Source: Schistosoma mansoni
Lineage: Eukaryota > Platyhelminthes > Trematoda > Strigeidida > Schistosomatidae
NCBI RefSeq assembly: GCF_000237925.1
Contig: NC_031497.1
Location: 23,193,249-23,257,248, forward strand
Direction of reading: 5' to 3'
Length of the DNA stretch: 64,000 nucleotides
Below are positions 36,230 to 49,318 of the stretch, one piece after another. The translations under genes were made by a program, and so were the position numbers. The notes below the pieces were generated by a model. The model did not search any database. It was not told the DNA's origin and worked only from the letters and a program-made list of their open reading frames with translations. Positions within the stretch are counted from its first letter, which is position 1. Each line of letters starts with the position of its first letter.

Positions 36230-36665
36230 TATTAAGGTCAAAGGAGAGGTAAAGGTGTAACAAATTTCTTATGAACGTAAAGACTTGGATTTATAACTCG
36301 AGTTCCTATAGCTTCTGCTATGTGTGAGAGACGAGATAGAAACCATAAGGAAAATTAGTGGGAATACGATAAATAACTCTAAATGACCTGTTTCTGTCTA
36401 CTATATGACGGCTATCGATCAAGTGTGGTAGTACAGAGCTGCGTATCGTCTTAACGGTACCCTTTCCTAACCATAAAGGGAGCTGTTCACTAAATCGTTG
36501 GCTCAGTTGTTTGGTAATGCGCCCAATATAGCTTTCTCCACAGGAGCAGTTGAATTCTTAGATACACATAGATGTGGCAGGATCGGTTAAATTATCCTTT
36601 ATTTGAGGAGTCACCATAGTTTGGATCGAGTATGATAGACAGAGGTTACCTATGCTGAACGTTCT
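36230..36665 (-). mobile_element. Penelope-like element fragment, GIY-YIG domain
   Basis: On the minus strand 36557-36387 reads EFNCSCGESYIGRITKQLSQ, a GIY-YIG-type nuclease start, then a stretch ending in PHLIDSRH. Further on is SHIAEAIGTRVINPSLYVHK, similar to the end of Penelope-like proteins. The reverse transcriptase part is not seen. Frames are broken. Confidence 0.7.
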
Positions 36666-36804
36666 TATGATCATTGGAGGTATTCTAATTACTGTATTGA
36701 CTAAGAACTCGTGAAACGGTGCAACCTAGGCCAAACAGAACTACGTGAACACAAACGAACGTACTGTATTTGGAATTCGAAATCAACGAGGAATGAAGCA
36801 TCAA

Positions 36805-37410
36805 ACAATAATTAGTCTATATAAGCACCACAAACGCCACAGCTCCAATGGGAATCAAAATTTCTGTAATTGATTGTACTTCTTCTCCTCAAGTATATCC
36901 TGTGTCTTTGCGACAGTGTATTGTATATAGACTCTATATTATCTAGAATGTACTCTTTAGTATCAGAATTAACGACCAAAATTGGAACAAACTCACTCAT
37001 CGTTAAACCATAGCGGCTAAGGAACGTGCTAAAGATTTTTCAGGATGGTAAATGAACACTGAAGCTTCATGATCAGTAACAGTAGTGAATTTCTTTCCAA
37101 ATAAATGTTTATGAAGTTTTTTAACAGCCCAAACACACAGCTAATGCTTCTCACAGAGTTTGTGAATAACCTTGTTCAGCAACAGTAAGCTTGCATGAAA
37201 CACATATTTGTGGTCTACTTTCCCTGTACAAAACCACACCAATACCCACAGGTGATGCAACAGTAATTAGTACAAAATGTACACTACGTCAGTTAGTTCG
37301 AAGAAGAGAATCATTTTGAAGAAACTTTAGTAGACTTTGTAGACATGAATCTTGTCCCTTACCCCATTCAAATAAGCTGGACGTCAGGATTTTAAATGAG
37401 CGATTATTAT
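36805..37410 (-). mobile_element. Fossil Gypsy-type LTR retrotransposon piece (RNase H region of pol)
   Basis: Weak but ordered similarity to the RNase H part of Gypsy/Metaviridae pol on the minus strand. It is a fragment with several breaks; no paired LTRs or gag were found around it. It looks old and inert. Confidence 0.6.
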
Positions 37411-37419
37411 AATAAAAAA

Positions 37420-39040
37420 ACCAGGAATCGTTAATTCGCACAATTACCACAGTTGTCTTGGTTGGTTGGCAATGAGACTCAAATTTAGGCAGGCAGCGGC
37501 TGAAAGAAAGATATTAGGGGATAGTTCATGGTTTGAAGGTGTAAAATAATAATGATTTATTATCAAATAATAGCTTTTTACATGAGGTATGCCAGTTTAA
37601 AGGCAAGATCAAATTGTTACGAAAATTACGATTTACATTGTGGTAAATTACTCAGCTGGGTTGACATTCTATAAAATATGAATTTAGATGGTTTCAGTAA
37701 GAAACATATTGTCAATCTCAAAAGTGGTGCTCTTTCTGAAGGTTGCGTTGCGACATACAACCAATGGTCACGAATAGATCTATGTGAAGTTGGGAACTTC
37801 TGTAAACCACAACCTTATATCTCTCCGGAATATCTGGGGCCTTAAGAATGGTGTGGGATGAAATCACCTGTTCCATATCTGTTTTCGGTGGCGTCTCTCA
37901 AGGGGACTAAAAAAGGGTGTAGGAAAAAGAAAGAACGATAAGCAGATCAGACAATGTTCATGGAGGAATAATTAAGGTATGACTACTTAGTCTAATTCTC
38001 TGTTATCGTGGTACTTATTAAGCAAAGGCGCTCTAATATGTTAAAGAAAATAAGTGTGAACAAGGTATGAATGGATAGAGAACTGTATAAATGAAGGTGG
38101 TTCAGAAATAAGTCGAAAGTATGGGATTCTGTGTAGTTATAAAATATAGTGCTGTAAACAATATTCTGATACACAAGTCGTTGTCTCTCTCCTTTGTCGA
38201 AGCTATTTGAACCATTTTTTTGTTTTTAGATTTTATAGGGTATGGAGCAGGCTTCGTTTTAAGCAAATTGTTTAGTTTGCTTGTGATAGGATTACTCGGT
38301 AGGAGGTGGAACCAATTCAGCGTTTTAAACACGATTTAAAAAGGTATTTCGCATAAATAAATCAGCCTCAATACCATTGGTTTGTGACATCCCACTTGAC
38401 ATATGGAGCTGTAATTCAACAACATGTTCTGCCCTACAGACATGAGTAGATCTAAATTATCTCCCCGCCATCATGCATGCTGGTCAGTAACGCCACCCTC
38501 CCTCCTTTTATGATGTTAGGCTCTCTTATGTTTGTCGTATGAATTTTGCTTTAATCTAGGCCTATAGTTGGAATACATTGTCTCTGCCAATTCCATGTTA
38601 CAAGCAAATCAGATGGTAAAAGCATTTGTATTATGGGTCAGATATCCATTTAATATATCGTACTGCTATGAAGATAACTAATGGTAAAGGTTGTAAGAGA
38701 CAAGTCAGATTATATGCGGTTATGAGATGGTAAGGACTAATAGCAAACCAGAGGATATGAAAGGGTAGAAGATTTTAAAAGATTTTAGGACATTTTTAGC
38801 TTCTTTTAATCGGCCTTAGTTGATAAACATCCATAAGGTTAGTGAGTTATCTGTCTAATTGTAATGCGAAAAAAAATAAGACATGAAACTTAGGAGGAAC
38901 GATGTATGTTTAACCATTAGAGAGATTTGGAATTTAAAAGTGAGGGATAGAAGCAGAAGGCCATAATTATTAATCAATGAATAGTGGGGGAGAATAAAGC
39001 ATGAGTTCTGTAGTTTTGTTATATTCATTTTAGTAACAAT
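37420..39040. other. Intergenic, nothing recognised
   Basis: No supported gene. Short frames near 37992-38332 show no domain. Confidence 0.4.
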
Positions 39041-39049
39041 GTGGTCCGT

Positions 39050-40330
39050 TATATTCTTGTTTCGTCTAGATATTAGGTGGTCTACAATAAAGTGCCTAAT
39101 TGGTGGGTGGGAGTTCGAAGAATCGTTGATGAAGCTCTTCAGAGTCTAGTAACAAGGGTATTAGTCTTTTAAATTTGGTAAAAGTGTCACAGTTACGGAT
39201 AGGTATTGGCAACCTGTTCCACAGTAAACTGTGGTGCACTGTAAAAAACTTAAAACACATTCGTTTTTAGTGTTTTACGGTGAATAGAGTATATGCGTTG
39301 TTTCTTAGTCTATATGCAGGGTCAAGGATCATAGGTGGGCAGAAGATTAGAAATGAGAACCCACTTATTGCTTTGTAGAGAAGTATCAGATTGTTCCTTA
39401 ATCTACGGTACCATAAAGGTTCCAAAGAGAAGTGCTTATATCTACCTGTACAACCGAGGCTGGAGTCACTTACAAGCAGTTGGAGTGTGAAGCGTCTTTG
39501 AACACCTCCAACTCTTATTTTATCTGCGGCATCCATATTTGAGAAGACAAAAGAGCAGTATTCAGGGGAAGGTCGTACACATATTTTGTAAGGGGTAAGC
39601 TAATCTCTATTGTGAAGAAATTTTTCGGTATGAAGCCAATTAGCCGTCTAGCTTTAGAAATAATGGAGGAGGCATGTTCTTTAAAGTTTAGGCTTCCTGT
39701 GTAGTTAATTCCCTGATCGTGTACTGATTTAAGTGTCTGGACTTTACTTTTATTTTGGTAAAATTGTAATTCGCAGGGACTTTTTCCAAAATGCATGATC
39801 CTGCACTTGTTGAGATTAAACGATGATTGTCATTTTTCGCTCTAGATGGTTAGGTTATTGAGGTCATTTTGAACCAAGGATACACTTTCACTCAGAGCCT
39901 TAGGCTTATAGATGTATACTATTTTGAGATCATCAGCATATACATATGGTTTCCCAAATTTTATGTCACATTATCGTTTATATACAAAAGAGACAAGAGT
40001 GAACCTAATATACTTCCCTGGATGACGCCACTAGTTACTGGTCTAGGTAATGAGAAACAATCGTTGTATTTTACCATATGTTTACGTCCCTTTAAGAATG
40101 AAACAAACCACGAATAGGGTGTGTTATTGATTCCGAAGGACCGTAGTTTGACTAGAAGCCTTTTGTGTGGGACCGTATCAAAAGCTGTCTTAAAGTCTAA
40201 AAATATGACTGATACAAGGAGTCCGTCGTCTCGTTTCAGAGTCATATCATTCATGTAGTCTACTAGGCATGTATCACATGCCTAAGAAATCCATGCTGGA
40301 AGATTGTATACAACTACATTGTGGGAAGAC
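39050..40330 (-). mobile_element. CR1/Jockey-like LINE, broken copy
   Basis: Read on the minus strand: QHGF motif near 40300, VSVIFLDFKTAFDTVPHKRL (catalytic Asp motif) at about 40210, SGVIQGSILGSLLS, then thumb and C-terminal parts (GINYTGSLNFKEHASSII; WNRLP near the end). The FADD region is lost or altered. A different subfamily from 31515-33500, with several frame breaks. Confidence 0.8.
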
Positions 40331-40381
40331 ATCACTCTTTTCGTCACTTCTTCATCCGAAAACTCCAAAATACACTCAGCG

Positions 40382-40901
40382 TTAGTGAGTTGTTAAAGAT
40401 TTTTTATCAGTTTTAATACCCCATATGTGTGTGAGGAGTGCTAATTGGCTAACTCGATTGTTACTTTCGGCTAGAGAGTTTTGTAACTGATGGATATCAC
40501 TACCATACTGACCAATATTTTCATAAGTGTGAGATAAACTGTTGGACTCCTCGGTTTTTGAAAATTTGGATTTGGGCCTTAGTAAAACATGCTGTCTGGT
40601 AGACCGTGCTAACTTTTCGACGCATGTGGGCATTGTGCCTTTTATGTCAAATAGACCTATCGTTGGCATACTGTACGAAGAGATAAGGGGGTTTTTACAT
40701 GGAGAATCAGGTAGTGATAGTGATATTTGTGGATAAGGCGCGTAGGGTTCAGAAGATAAAGGTTTATCATTGTCAGGTACTGAGTCGTCAGTCATAGGGG
40801 TTACAGACTTTGACCTTTTAGTTGCCTTGAATGCTGGTGCTGTTTCTCTTTTACTATAGTTACTTGCCGTAATTTGAAGCTGGGTGAGTAAGGAGCTTGT
40901 C
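40382..40901 (-). pseudogene. Unrecognised reading frame upstream of the broken LINE
   Basis: Open from about 40901 to the stop at 40382; the first Met in this frame (40795) starts a 137-codon stretch. Ser-, Pro- and charge-rich, with a C-terminal heptad-like segment (DIHQLQNSLAESNNRVSQL). Because it lies 5' of the LINE on the same strand it may be an ORF1 remnant, but the endonuclease expected between them is absent. No family recognised. Confidence 0.35.
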
Positions 40902-41048
40902 TAACTACAATATAATATCTGAGTATATGGCTATTATTACCTATTAGTCGGGTAAATACTAGGATAAGAGACTATGAGTGTATAACGTGTTAGATATAGG
41001 GTTTTCAGTTATAACGTAAGAGAGTACCGATCAGCGGAATATTCATAT

Positions 41049-43178
41049 TACACAGAACCTGATTTATTGTTATTCTGTTATCACTATTTTCTATTTTTTC
41101 CTTTTTATTAAAATACAGTAAACGTCATACTAACATCATTGAAACTTGTGTATTAATGCATTTCTGAGGGAACGCGAAGTGGTTTCTTCACAACACCTAT
41201 TACCAATGAGATATTTGTCAATAATAATAACCATCGCAGCTAATAATTAATATAGATGATCAGCTATTATTATTGAATGAGCTAGCAAGTCTGAGTACTT
41301 ATCAACATTACATTACGATAATAAACGTGAGTATTAGTCGGAGGACTAATAGAATAATGGGTTAACATAAGTAGAAATCGATCGAGCAAGTCAAAGTGAA
41401 AACGGGGATTAACAATGGGCTGGGTTTCTTTAATCGGGCTTACCAACGTAGAATTATGGTCTACTTTGTCATTAGTACTGCTCTAGTAATAAACCTAATC
41501 CTAAAATTATAGATTTGTCATGACGTGAATGCCAAATCTATAGGATCTTACGTGGGAGTCATATTGTTGTCTACACTGACCCTTCCTATCGTAAAAATCA
41601 CCACCATATAATGGGGAACACATGTGTTCTGGAGATAGAACAATATATTTATTATGAATAAAAGAGATAAGTTACACAAGAATGACCACGTCTGCAAGGC
41701 TGAGCCATGTCACCCAATGATTTAATTAGTTCCTCCCGCCTTGTTCATTGTTGGGTTTATTCCGCATCAAATGTTGAATGACCGTTTTCCCAGTTTTCTC
41801 ATGTTCAGCTTCGAGAATTGTGTGATTGGGGTCAATTTTCACTACAACCTCAGTGACTTGGTAATACCATGGTTTTATATTTAGTCACTCCCGCTCGTGT
41901 TTCCGATATGTTTGCCAACAGTGTGAAAAAATACATCAACTGAACTAATAAAGGGGAAACGTAAGGCCCTGTAGAACTATGGTCTACTCTGTTTTCATTA
42001 TAATAATAATAATAGACCTAATGCTAAAATTGTAGGTATGTCAGGATGTGGCTGTCTAATAGGCATGATCTTACGTGGAATTCACATCATCGTCCACACT
42101 GACTCATCGTATCGCAACAATTAATAACACGATGTCTGGAGTTTCTAAAGGACATGTTTTCATGCTAAAGATAGAACAATATATTTAATATCAGTGAAGA
42201 CAAGTTATAAAAAATGACCTCGCCTTCTTTATTGTTGACCTTCTCTTCGTGTTAACTGTTGAATATGCATTTTTCCAGTTATCTTATGTTCAACTTTGAG
42301 GATTATGTGGTTAGGACCATTACCACTACAGTCCCATTGTAAGTAACTGTATTAATCCTCACCATTATGTCCAAATCGTCAAACATAGTCTCGGTCAAAC
42401 ACTCGACTAAAGGACCCGCAATCTGAACTCATTCACCGATAAACTTACGGGCCGTTTTTAAAACCTCGTTATCTCTTAACAGTAAGGAGTGCTATATAAG
42501 CGTGGAGAATGGGAAAGAAAAAGCTATAACTCCCAAAACGCTAAAATGGGGGGGAAGACGTTAAACAGAACCTTCTGATTTTATTAAGCGTTCACGCGTT
42601 GAAGAGTAGCATATTATAAAGTAGGGCAAGCTTCATGGAGATCACTGGGACACGCTAAAAATCCCTCCAGTGCACTTAACTGAACAGTAGTATTAATTAT
42701 CTGTTCATTTCCTCTGTTCTATATCCCAACCCTTATTCAGGTTTCTTTTAACCACATTTTTCGTCCTTCAGTCTTCTCTGTCTGAAATCTTATTACTTGA
42801 ATTTGATTAAGGACTCATCTCTTATTGTTCAGTTTTACTATAGTATGTTACTGAGCTACTGACAGTAAGGTCACGCCTGGGTAAAATCAAGGTTATGGCA
42901 TGGTTTAGTGTGTGATCACAAACCGTTGAGTGTTTGTTTGGAAGGGTTATTGGAAGTCTTGCAGATAGATGTCTGGTCCCATTTTGTTGGGAATTATCGT
43001 TATTATTGACAAATATCTCATGGGTAAATAGGTGTTGTGAAGAAACCATTTCGAGTTCCTTCAGAAATGCAATAATACACAAGTTTCAATGATGTTAGTA
43101 TGACGTTTACTGTATTTTAATAAAAAGGAAAAAAAGAAAATAGTGATAACAGAATAGCAATAAAGCAGGTCCCGTGTG
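41049..43178. mobile_element. 2.1-kb block with about 180-bp terminal inverted repeats
   Basis: 41049-41231 and 42998-43178 are reverse complements with high identity over about 175 bp. The inside has no transposase frame. It holds two diverged direct copies of a segment (about 41455-41900 and 41978-42365). Long inverted repeats without coding content suggest a non-autonomous DNA transposon, Mutator-like or foldback. I could not define a TSD. Confidence 0.65.
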
Positions 43179-43639
43179 TTCGAGAAGAATTTGGAGTTGA
43201 CTTTGAAGAAGGAAAGGGAGAAAATGAGGAAATAGAAATGAAGTAAACGCGAAAAACGTAAATGGTTTAATAAACATGTTTGCGAATGCAGAACAAGAAC
43301 AAACGACTATGTATGTATCGCCGAATGAGCAACAAAGGTAAAAGACAAAAAAGAATTATAAATAAATAGACAAGAACACAACTTATTACTGCAGTAAGAT
43401 ATGATTGCAGAATAAGTGTTTATGCAGTAACGGTTTGGAGCGAAGCAATGGAAGTTTCAATTAGGTACTAGGGATAATCAAATAGCAATGTTTATGGATC
43501 ATGTATACATAGTGAAGTTAAAACGAGGCTGAGAAGTTCACTTGAGTATAACATAAGATAGTCTTAATTACAAACTTCACATATTTAAGAATAATATTTA
43601 TTTAGACTGAGGAGAGGAAAAGAAAATTCTAAAAGAAAA

Positions 43640-46285
43640 AAAGGTGAACATCTAGTGACAGGGTTCAAACATGATAACATCAACCTCTGAAGTAAACCAA
43701 ACAAAAGATAAACCCCCTTCATTAAGAATAACCTTTAACCCATCACACACTACAGAGGACAGTTTACTGGAATCGCAGTAACCACCTGTTAACTTGTTCC
43801 TTCAAATCCGAGTTAGACAAGACAAACCGTAAGTCGTAAGAGATGCAGCTAGAAAATCAGCAAAGACCTAGGAATCAACCAGCATGATGACTCACGGATT
43901 GTCTGACTAGTAGATGATAGTATTGATGGGGCTTACGAACAATTTGCGACAGTGAAGTTGGCTGTAGCGTAAAATATACCATCACACTACTATGATCATT
44001 AGTGTGTCCAGACTGTCTCATCCGTTACACCTCACGATTATTGAGTCTCCACATCTAATTGCTGTGAATTTTGGGAGCCGAGAGGATTTAACCGAGCCCC
44101 TCCAGGCCTGGTACAACTTGAAAAATGACCTAACCACTCATATAGGGTTTTGCAAAAGCTAACCTAGATCGGTAAGGCTACAGCAAGGAAGCCCAATGAA
44201 ACGCACCTTGCTGTTAATTGACTTTAATCAGCAACCCATAGTAAAGTACACAGAGACCGTGATCTCTCTAGTGAGACATGCTATTCAGGCAAAATGCCAC
44301 TGCCACCAGTTCGTACGGGACTGGTCAACACTTTAGATAACAATCTGCTTAAAACCAAGAAGAGAGTTGTTGCTGTTAAGTAACACGAGCTAATGAGTTA
44401 GACCACCAAATACCTCTTTAGTAAAGTAAGAGGATTAAAGAGTAAAAGGAGAGAAATCAGGGACATAATTTCATTTAGATCTAAAGATCATAGTCCTAAC
44501 TGAAGGATGGTTATTGCCCAACGTCGCGGAAAATAAATTGAGCTCGGAAGTCGCAACACTTTTCAGGTGCGATAGGTTAAACAAACAGGAGGCGGATTGG
44601 TGACATACATTAAGAGCCGCTGTAAAGCCGCAACACCACTTAAAGCCGGAATATTGGAGGCGACGGAATCATTCTGATGTTTTTTTTTATGCTGGTAGCA
44701 CAGCACACCTGATCAAAGAGATATACGGGCCCCCGGCAGGTTCCAATACTCAAAAATATGAGTTAATACAGCTAGTATTAGAGCTACCGTACTTGGGGTT
44801 CGAACAAATAATGCTATATGGCGACTTCAACACTCCATCCACAAATCTCAGCTAGCAGGACAAAACTTCCAGTGGGGGTTCTATATGTGGCTTGCCATAG
44901 TCATTGAAAGTTCAGGACGAACTAAATATGTGGGTTGCTCCATGAGATAGGACGGTGATGGAAAACCCTCAAACGTAGATTATTTACTGATAAATAATCA
45001 GCTTCTAATTGAGAACGTCCAATTTCACGCTCCAAGAAGTGGTGACTATGACATAGTTATGTTCAACGTAGCCACAAACGAAACACTTAGGAAGGACGAG
45101 AATACTCCCTACTTTAGCTACAATACAACAGGTTACACGAAGATTAGGGGGAATGTTCAACACCTTACCTAGTTGCGGGAGTAGTGGGAGCTAACAGTAG
45201 ATGACCACTACGAGGTAGTGAGGAACATATTTTGGAATCCGGTTCGACGCAATGTACTTCAGGGTAAGCACAAACCCGGGAAAGTGAGGATTCCAGGTTA
45301 AGCCAGATAGGAACGCTTGCCACAGACCAAAGGTAGAGCCTGGAACAAGCGGAAAGCCTCCCCAAAAGATAGTGAAAATGAGATTGAGAAACGGATGCAA
45401 CCCCAAAGTTCTAAAGAATTGGAGATGTTTTCAGGTCAAGCTGGTAGCCCAAATGCAAGCTGACGGGAAATATTTCTATAGATTCATTGTCAGGAAGAGG
45501 CTCACAAACCAAGGGATCTTCAGTTTCAAAGGGCCAAGCAGCGTGGATATCACTAACTTATAAAATCCAGAGATCTTTAATGTCAGCCTCATAGACCAAT
45601 TTAAGCAGAAGCCTGAAAGCAGAGAGTACCCTTCAACTCTAGTACCAGCTGAGGGCCTGAAAGATATCCGACTAACTTTCGACCTAGTATTAGGCAAACT
45701 AAGACCTCTGCGCCCAGGACAGTCACCAGGATGTGACAACATCGGACCTATAATACTTAACCAATGAACTGAAGCCGTCAGCATGCCAACGTATGACTTT
45801 TTCAGAAACCAACTAGGTTCGCACCGACTCCCAAGAGAATGGAAGCAGACCACTCTCTTTCCAACCATCAAAGGGGTTGATGCAAAGGGCTTAGCCCGTT
45901 ACAGACCAATCGCGTTACTTCTAATACTGCAAAAGGTAATGGAGGGATTGGTCAATGGACACATCATAGAATAAGTGGGTAATAACACCAAGCCCAATAT
46001 GGATTCATGAAAGGTAGGTCATGTGCACCCAAACTTCTCATAGCATAGGAAATCTGGACGGCCTTCTGGGACCATAATATACCGATGCATATGGTATTCC
46101 TCAATTTCGCTTAAGCCCTTGACACTGTACCTCATGTACTTCTCATACTGAGAATTGCTAGAATGAGTTTGACTGACTCATTTTTATCCTGGCTCCTGAA
46201 CTACATAGAAATCAGGACAGACACCAACACGTCCGATTATTCGCTTAGAGCTACAGAAGAATAAAATTTCATCTGATAATGGGAT
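43640..46285 (+). mobile_element. CR1/Jockey-like LINE, long but broken copy
   Basis: In order along the plus strand: an ORF1-like remnant (near 44000-44350), endonuclease pieces (GDFN motif at 44820-44831, then a DYLLINN stretch near 44980) and reverse transcriptase (LPREWKQTT near 45830, ARYRPIALL, QYGFMKGRSC near 45993). It ends before the palm is complete. Many stops and shifts; the copy is old. Confidence 0.8.
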
Positions 46286-46921
46286 ACAACACATTAAGTG
46301 CGCCAAGCCACGTCAGCGTTGACATACTATCAAGAGAGCATCACCATGCCCCACGAAAGACTGCACATCGAAGAGCGAACACCCAGGTACGCTCACAGTT
46401 TCTTAATATAAAGAGTTTCCCTCATTTGAAATTCTTTCCCAGACGAAATGACTACTGCCCTATCAGTTAATAACCAAGGGGAGACTCGACAAACACGTAC
46501 TTATCCGTGGATTACTATTTCCCTCCTGGACCAGCTGTGCCTGACGTGTCTCATAAATCCCCATGGTTGTCATTACCACATATAAGGAACAACTTCCAAT
46601 ATCTCTTATTATCATCCCATTTTCCCCTCTTATTCCCTCAATTCTTTCTTCTCACACTGTCTTCATTACCAACCGATAGACCTATTAACTTATTCTTGAA
46701 ACTGGTCTCTTAGCCCTTGATTTGTCACTTTATTATTGTCACATTGCAACCAACCAAACTCCTGCTAAGAATTTGATAGATATTGGTATCCAGGATCATT
46801 ACTGTCCTGAGACAAGACCACTCACTCAAAATACAAAATATACAAGTCCACAAGTAGCTACTAAACTAACTAGAATAAGTGTAATCGAGTGGCTAGACTA
46901 TCACCCATTGAACACGATTAA

Positions 46922-47122
46922 ATATCTGAAACCGTAACGTACCAACAAGAAGCTAGCGCAAAAAAATTAATCGGTTTATACAAGCTCGTATTGAAGATAC
47001 TAGAGATAGCAGGTGTTAAACAAAATGAAGGTCAACTTGACGATTACAGTGTTCCAATGAAGACTGAACTTTTCAGGCGGCAATTATGTGCCATATTTGA
47101 GTGGGTCGAGATGGGTAGATAG
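46922..47122 (+). pseudogene. Short open stretch with protein-like composition, upstream of ABHD17
   Basis: 66 codons, no Met start, composition like a real helical protein segment (AKKLIGLYKLVLKILEIAG, then KTELFRRQLCAIFEWVE). I do not recognise the family. It ends about 136 bp before the ABHD17 start codon in a different frame. It could be a relic exon, part of an unrecognised repeat, or chance. Confidence 0.3.
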
Positions 47123-47224
47123 GATGCCAGATATCATTCTATTTAACTATGAACTCCTCCTCATGACAATGATGTTGAAAAAACCACTGAACGCAAGGCT
47201 CTTTTGGCACATCTTCGTTTCCCA

Positions 47225-47254
47225 GTGAAAGCTTTGTTTGCAACATTATTGCAG
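47225..47254 (+). other. Possible 30-nt microintron or trans-splice acceptor before ABHD17
   Basis: GTGAAA at 47225 and TTATTGCAG ending at 47254, four bases before the ATG at 47259. Schistosomes are known for very short 5' introns and for spliced-leader trans-splicing, and either could use this acceptor. Confidence 0.4.
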
Positions 47255-47258
47255 ACTG

Positions 47259-47911
47259 ATGAATGATTTAAGCTGCAACAGTATTTGTCAACTATTGTGT
47301 TGTCCTCCATTACCATCCAAAATTGCAGCTAAGTTGGCATTTATGCCTCCGCCTTCCAGTTATAAACTGACAGAACATACTGAAGGAGGACATACTACAT
47401 ACCGCTTTACTCTGGCTTCATACTTGAAAGATTCATTTATCCATTTTGTCCCGGAAAACATGGAGTCAATGAAGGCTACAACTAGAAGGGGGAATAATAT
47501 CGCGATTCTTTATATGCCTATCAATTCGTCATCTAAGCTAACATTCTTGTTAAGCCATGGAAATGCCGTGGACTTGGGTCTGATGCTTCACTTCATGTAT
47601 GAACTGGGTAGCAAGTTAAACGTTAACATCATGTGTTACGATTATTCAGGCTATGGAGCATCTTCTGGAAAGCCATTGGAAAAAAACCTTTATGCTGATG
47701 CTGAGTGTGCACTAAATGTTTTAAGGACGAAGTATTCTGTCCCTTTAAACCAAATTGTTTTGTACGGCCAGAGCATTGGGACTGTACCGACAATACATCT
47801 GGCTACTCTTCATCGAGTTGCAGCTGTTGTACTACACTCTCCATTGATGTCCGGGTTAAGGGTAGCTTTCCCAAGGCTGAAACGCAATTATTGTTGTGAT
47901 GTCTTCTCTAA
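47259..47911 (+). CDS. ABHD17: ABHD17-like alpha/beta hydrolase, shared first coding exon
   Basis: Encodes residues 1-217. It starts MNDLSCNSICQLLCCPPLPS; in the family the N-terminal Cys cluster (here C6, C10, C14, C15) is palmitoylated and anchors the protein to membranes, where it removes palmitate from proteins such as Ras. Then come KIAAKLAF, SHGNAVDLG (99-107), YDYSGYGASSGKP (127-139) and the nucleophile elbow GQSIGT with catalytic Ser172. The exon ends with two bases of a codon before GTAAGT (47912). The Met at 47259 was chosen because it aligns with the start of mammalian ABHD17; the open frame upstream lacks an ATG. The catalytic Asp and His are not here but in the next exon, which exists in two versions. 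Confidence 0.92.
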
Positions 47912-49318
47912 GTAAGTTTTAGTTCGTCTTGAAGTTGCCGTGTTTTCAGACCTATTGTTTTCTTATCCGTTTTTCTCTTGAAAGGAAGAAGTATATTATG
48001 CAGTCTTTCAAAAATGGATGTCGGTGTTTGATGTAGAACATTGGGTAATTAAGTCAAACTGATAAAGTTGTTAATCCTAGTTTACTATGTTAGTTAGGGA
48101 ATATGCTACACTTTTTGACCGCCAAACTTCTTGATACATAGTGCTGCATGGCGTAAAGTAACTTAAAGACAACCAGGAATGGTCAGTGAAATAAACTGCC
48201 AGTCACTATTGGTCTTGATCGTGTAAAGTGGCCACCAAACTGTCAGCGCGTAAAATAACTAAATACTGCAGTTGACAGGTTAGCCACTATTCGTTTTTTG
48301 ACTTATATTTCTGATTCACTCACTTCGTTTATCTCCATAGTTGTAAAGAAAGGCATTAAAAGGTTCAAATCATCAACGTGTGTTAAGGAAAATCTTTAGT
48401 GTGATAGTCCTTGTTAAAATTCTTACTCTGTTAAATTAACCGTGTTTGGTACCAGTCAACGGTCGTCTTAGATTGTCAGAGAGTTAAAACATCTTTGTCA
48501 ACACTTAATAAGCGAGTGTAAGTGGTCTGATGTATTAGGCTCAGTAGTCAGCATCTGCCATTTCCTGGAAAACAAAATTGGCTTAATCAGTTAGTTCTGA
48601 GTATTAAATAAACTTCATTACTACATATTTCGAACGCACGTAAGAGGGGTACGAAAGTTAAAAGTTATAGTGAACAAGCCAAGGCAGATATAACTGCAGA
48701 TATACCGTTTTAGGTGTATAACTTCATTTTTAAGGTTGAACATGCTTCCCTTTATCTCATAAACTATGACTAAGTTTTCAAATAAAGTCACTAATCTGGT
48801 CATGAAATTTGTATGGTAGGTGTTACTGTGACCAAGTATATCCTTGGGTCACTATTTCAATCTATGTATGTTGAATAGTCCCTGTGCATATTGTCAGCTT
48901 CGATTACCTGAGAGATTTCTCAATTCTTTGACTTTGGGGTCCTCAGGAACTTTTGTGAGTCTTTGTTGGTCAGTTCTAATGCGGCTAAATCAAATGGATA
49001 TAGCTTTGTGTTTGTTGTGGACGTAATGACAATCCACTACAATTTATTGTGTGCGTGTGTGTGTGTGTGGGTAACTTATCGAAAGGAAGACAAAATCAGA
49101 AATGTTAGGAATTAGATAACTCATTAATAATCGTGATATTTACAAGTTTTTTATATCTCTAGTTTGGAATAATTTCCCCTTTATTTACTGGTGGTCAGTA
49201 AACTGTTATTTATGTTTGTGACATTTCAATCTGTATTATTAGTGAATTTTAGTTTATTTTTTGTCTTGACATTTTCTTCGTTTACTAAACATGTTTGCTG
49301 CCTTCTGCGTGGACTCAG

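Noticed and set aside
49191-49318. Hydrophobic N-terminal extension (signal-like) in front of ABHD17 exon A
   Set aside because: It lies before the splice acceptor at 49318; the frame is open there by chance and lacks family similarity.
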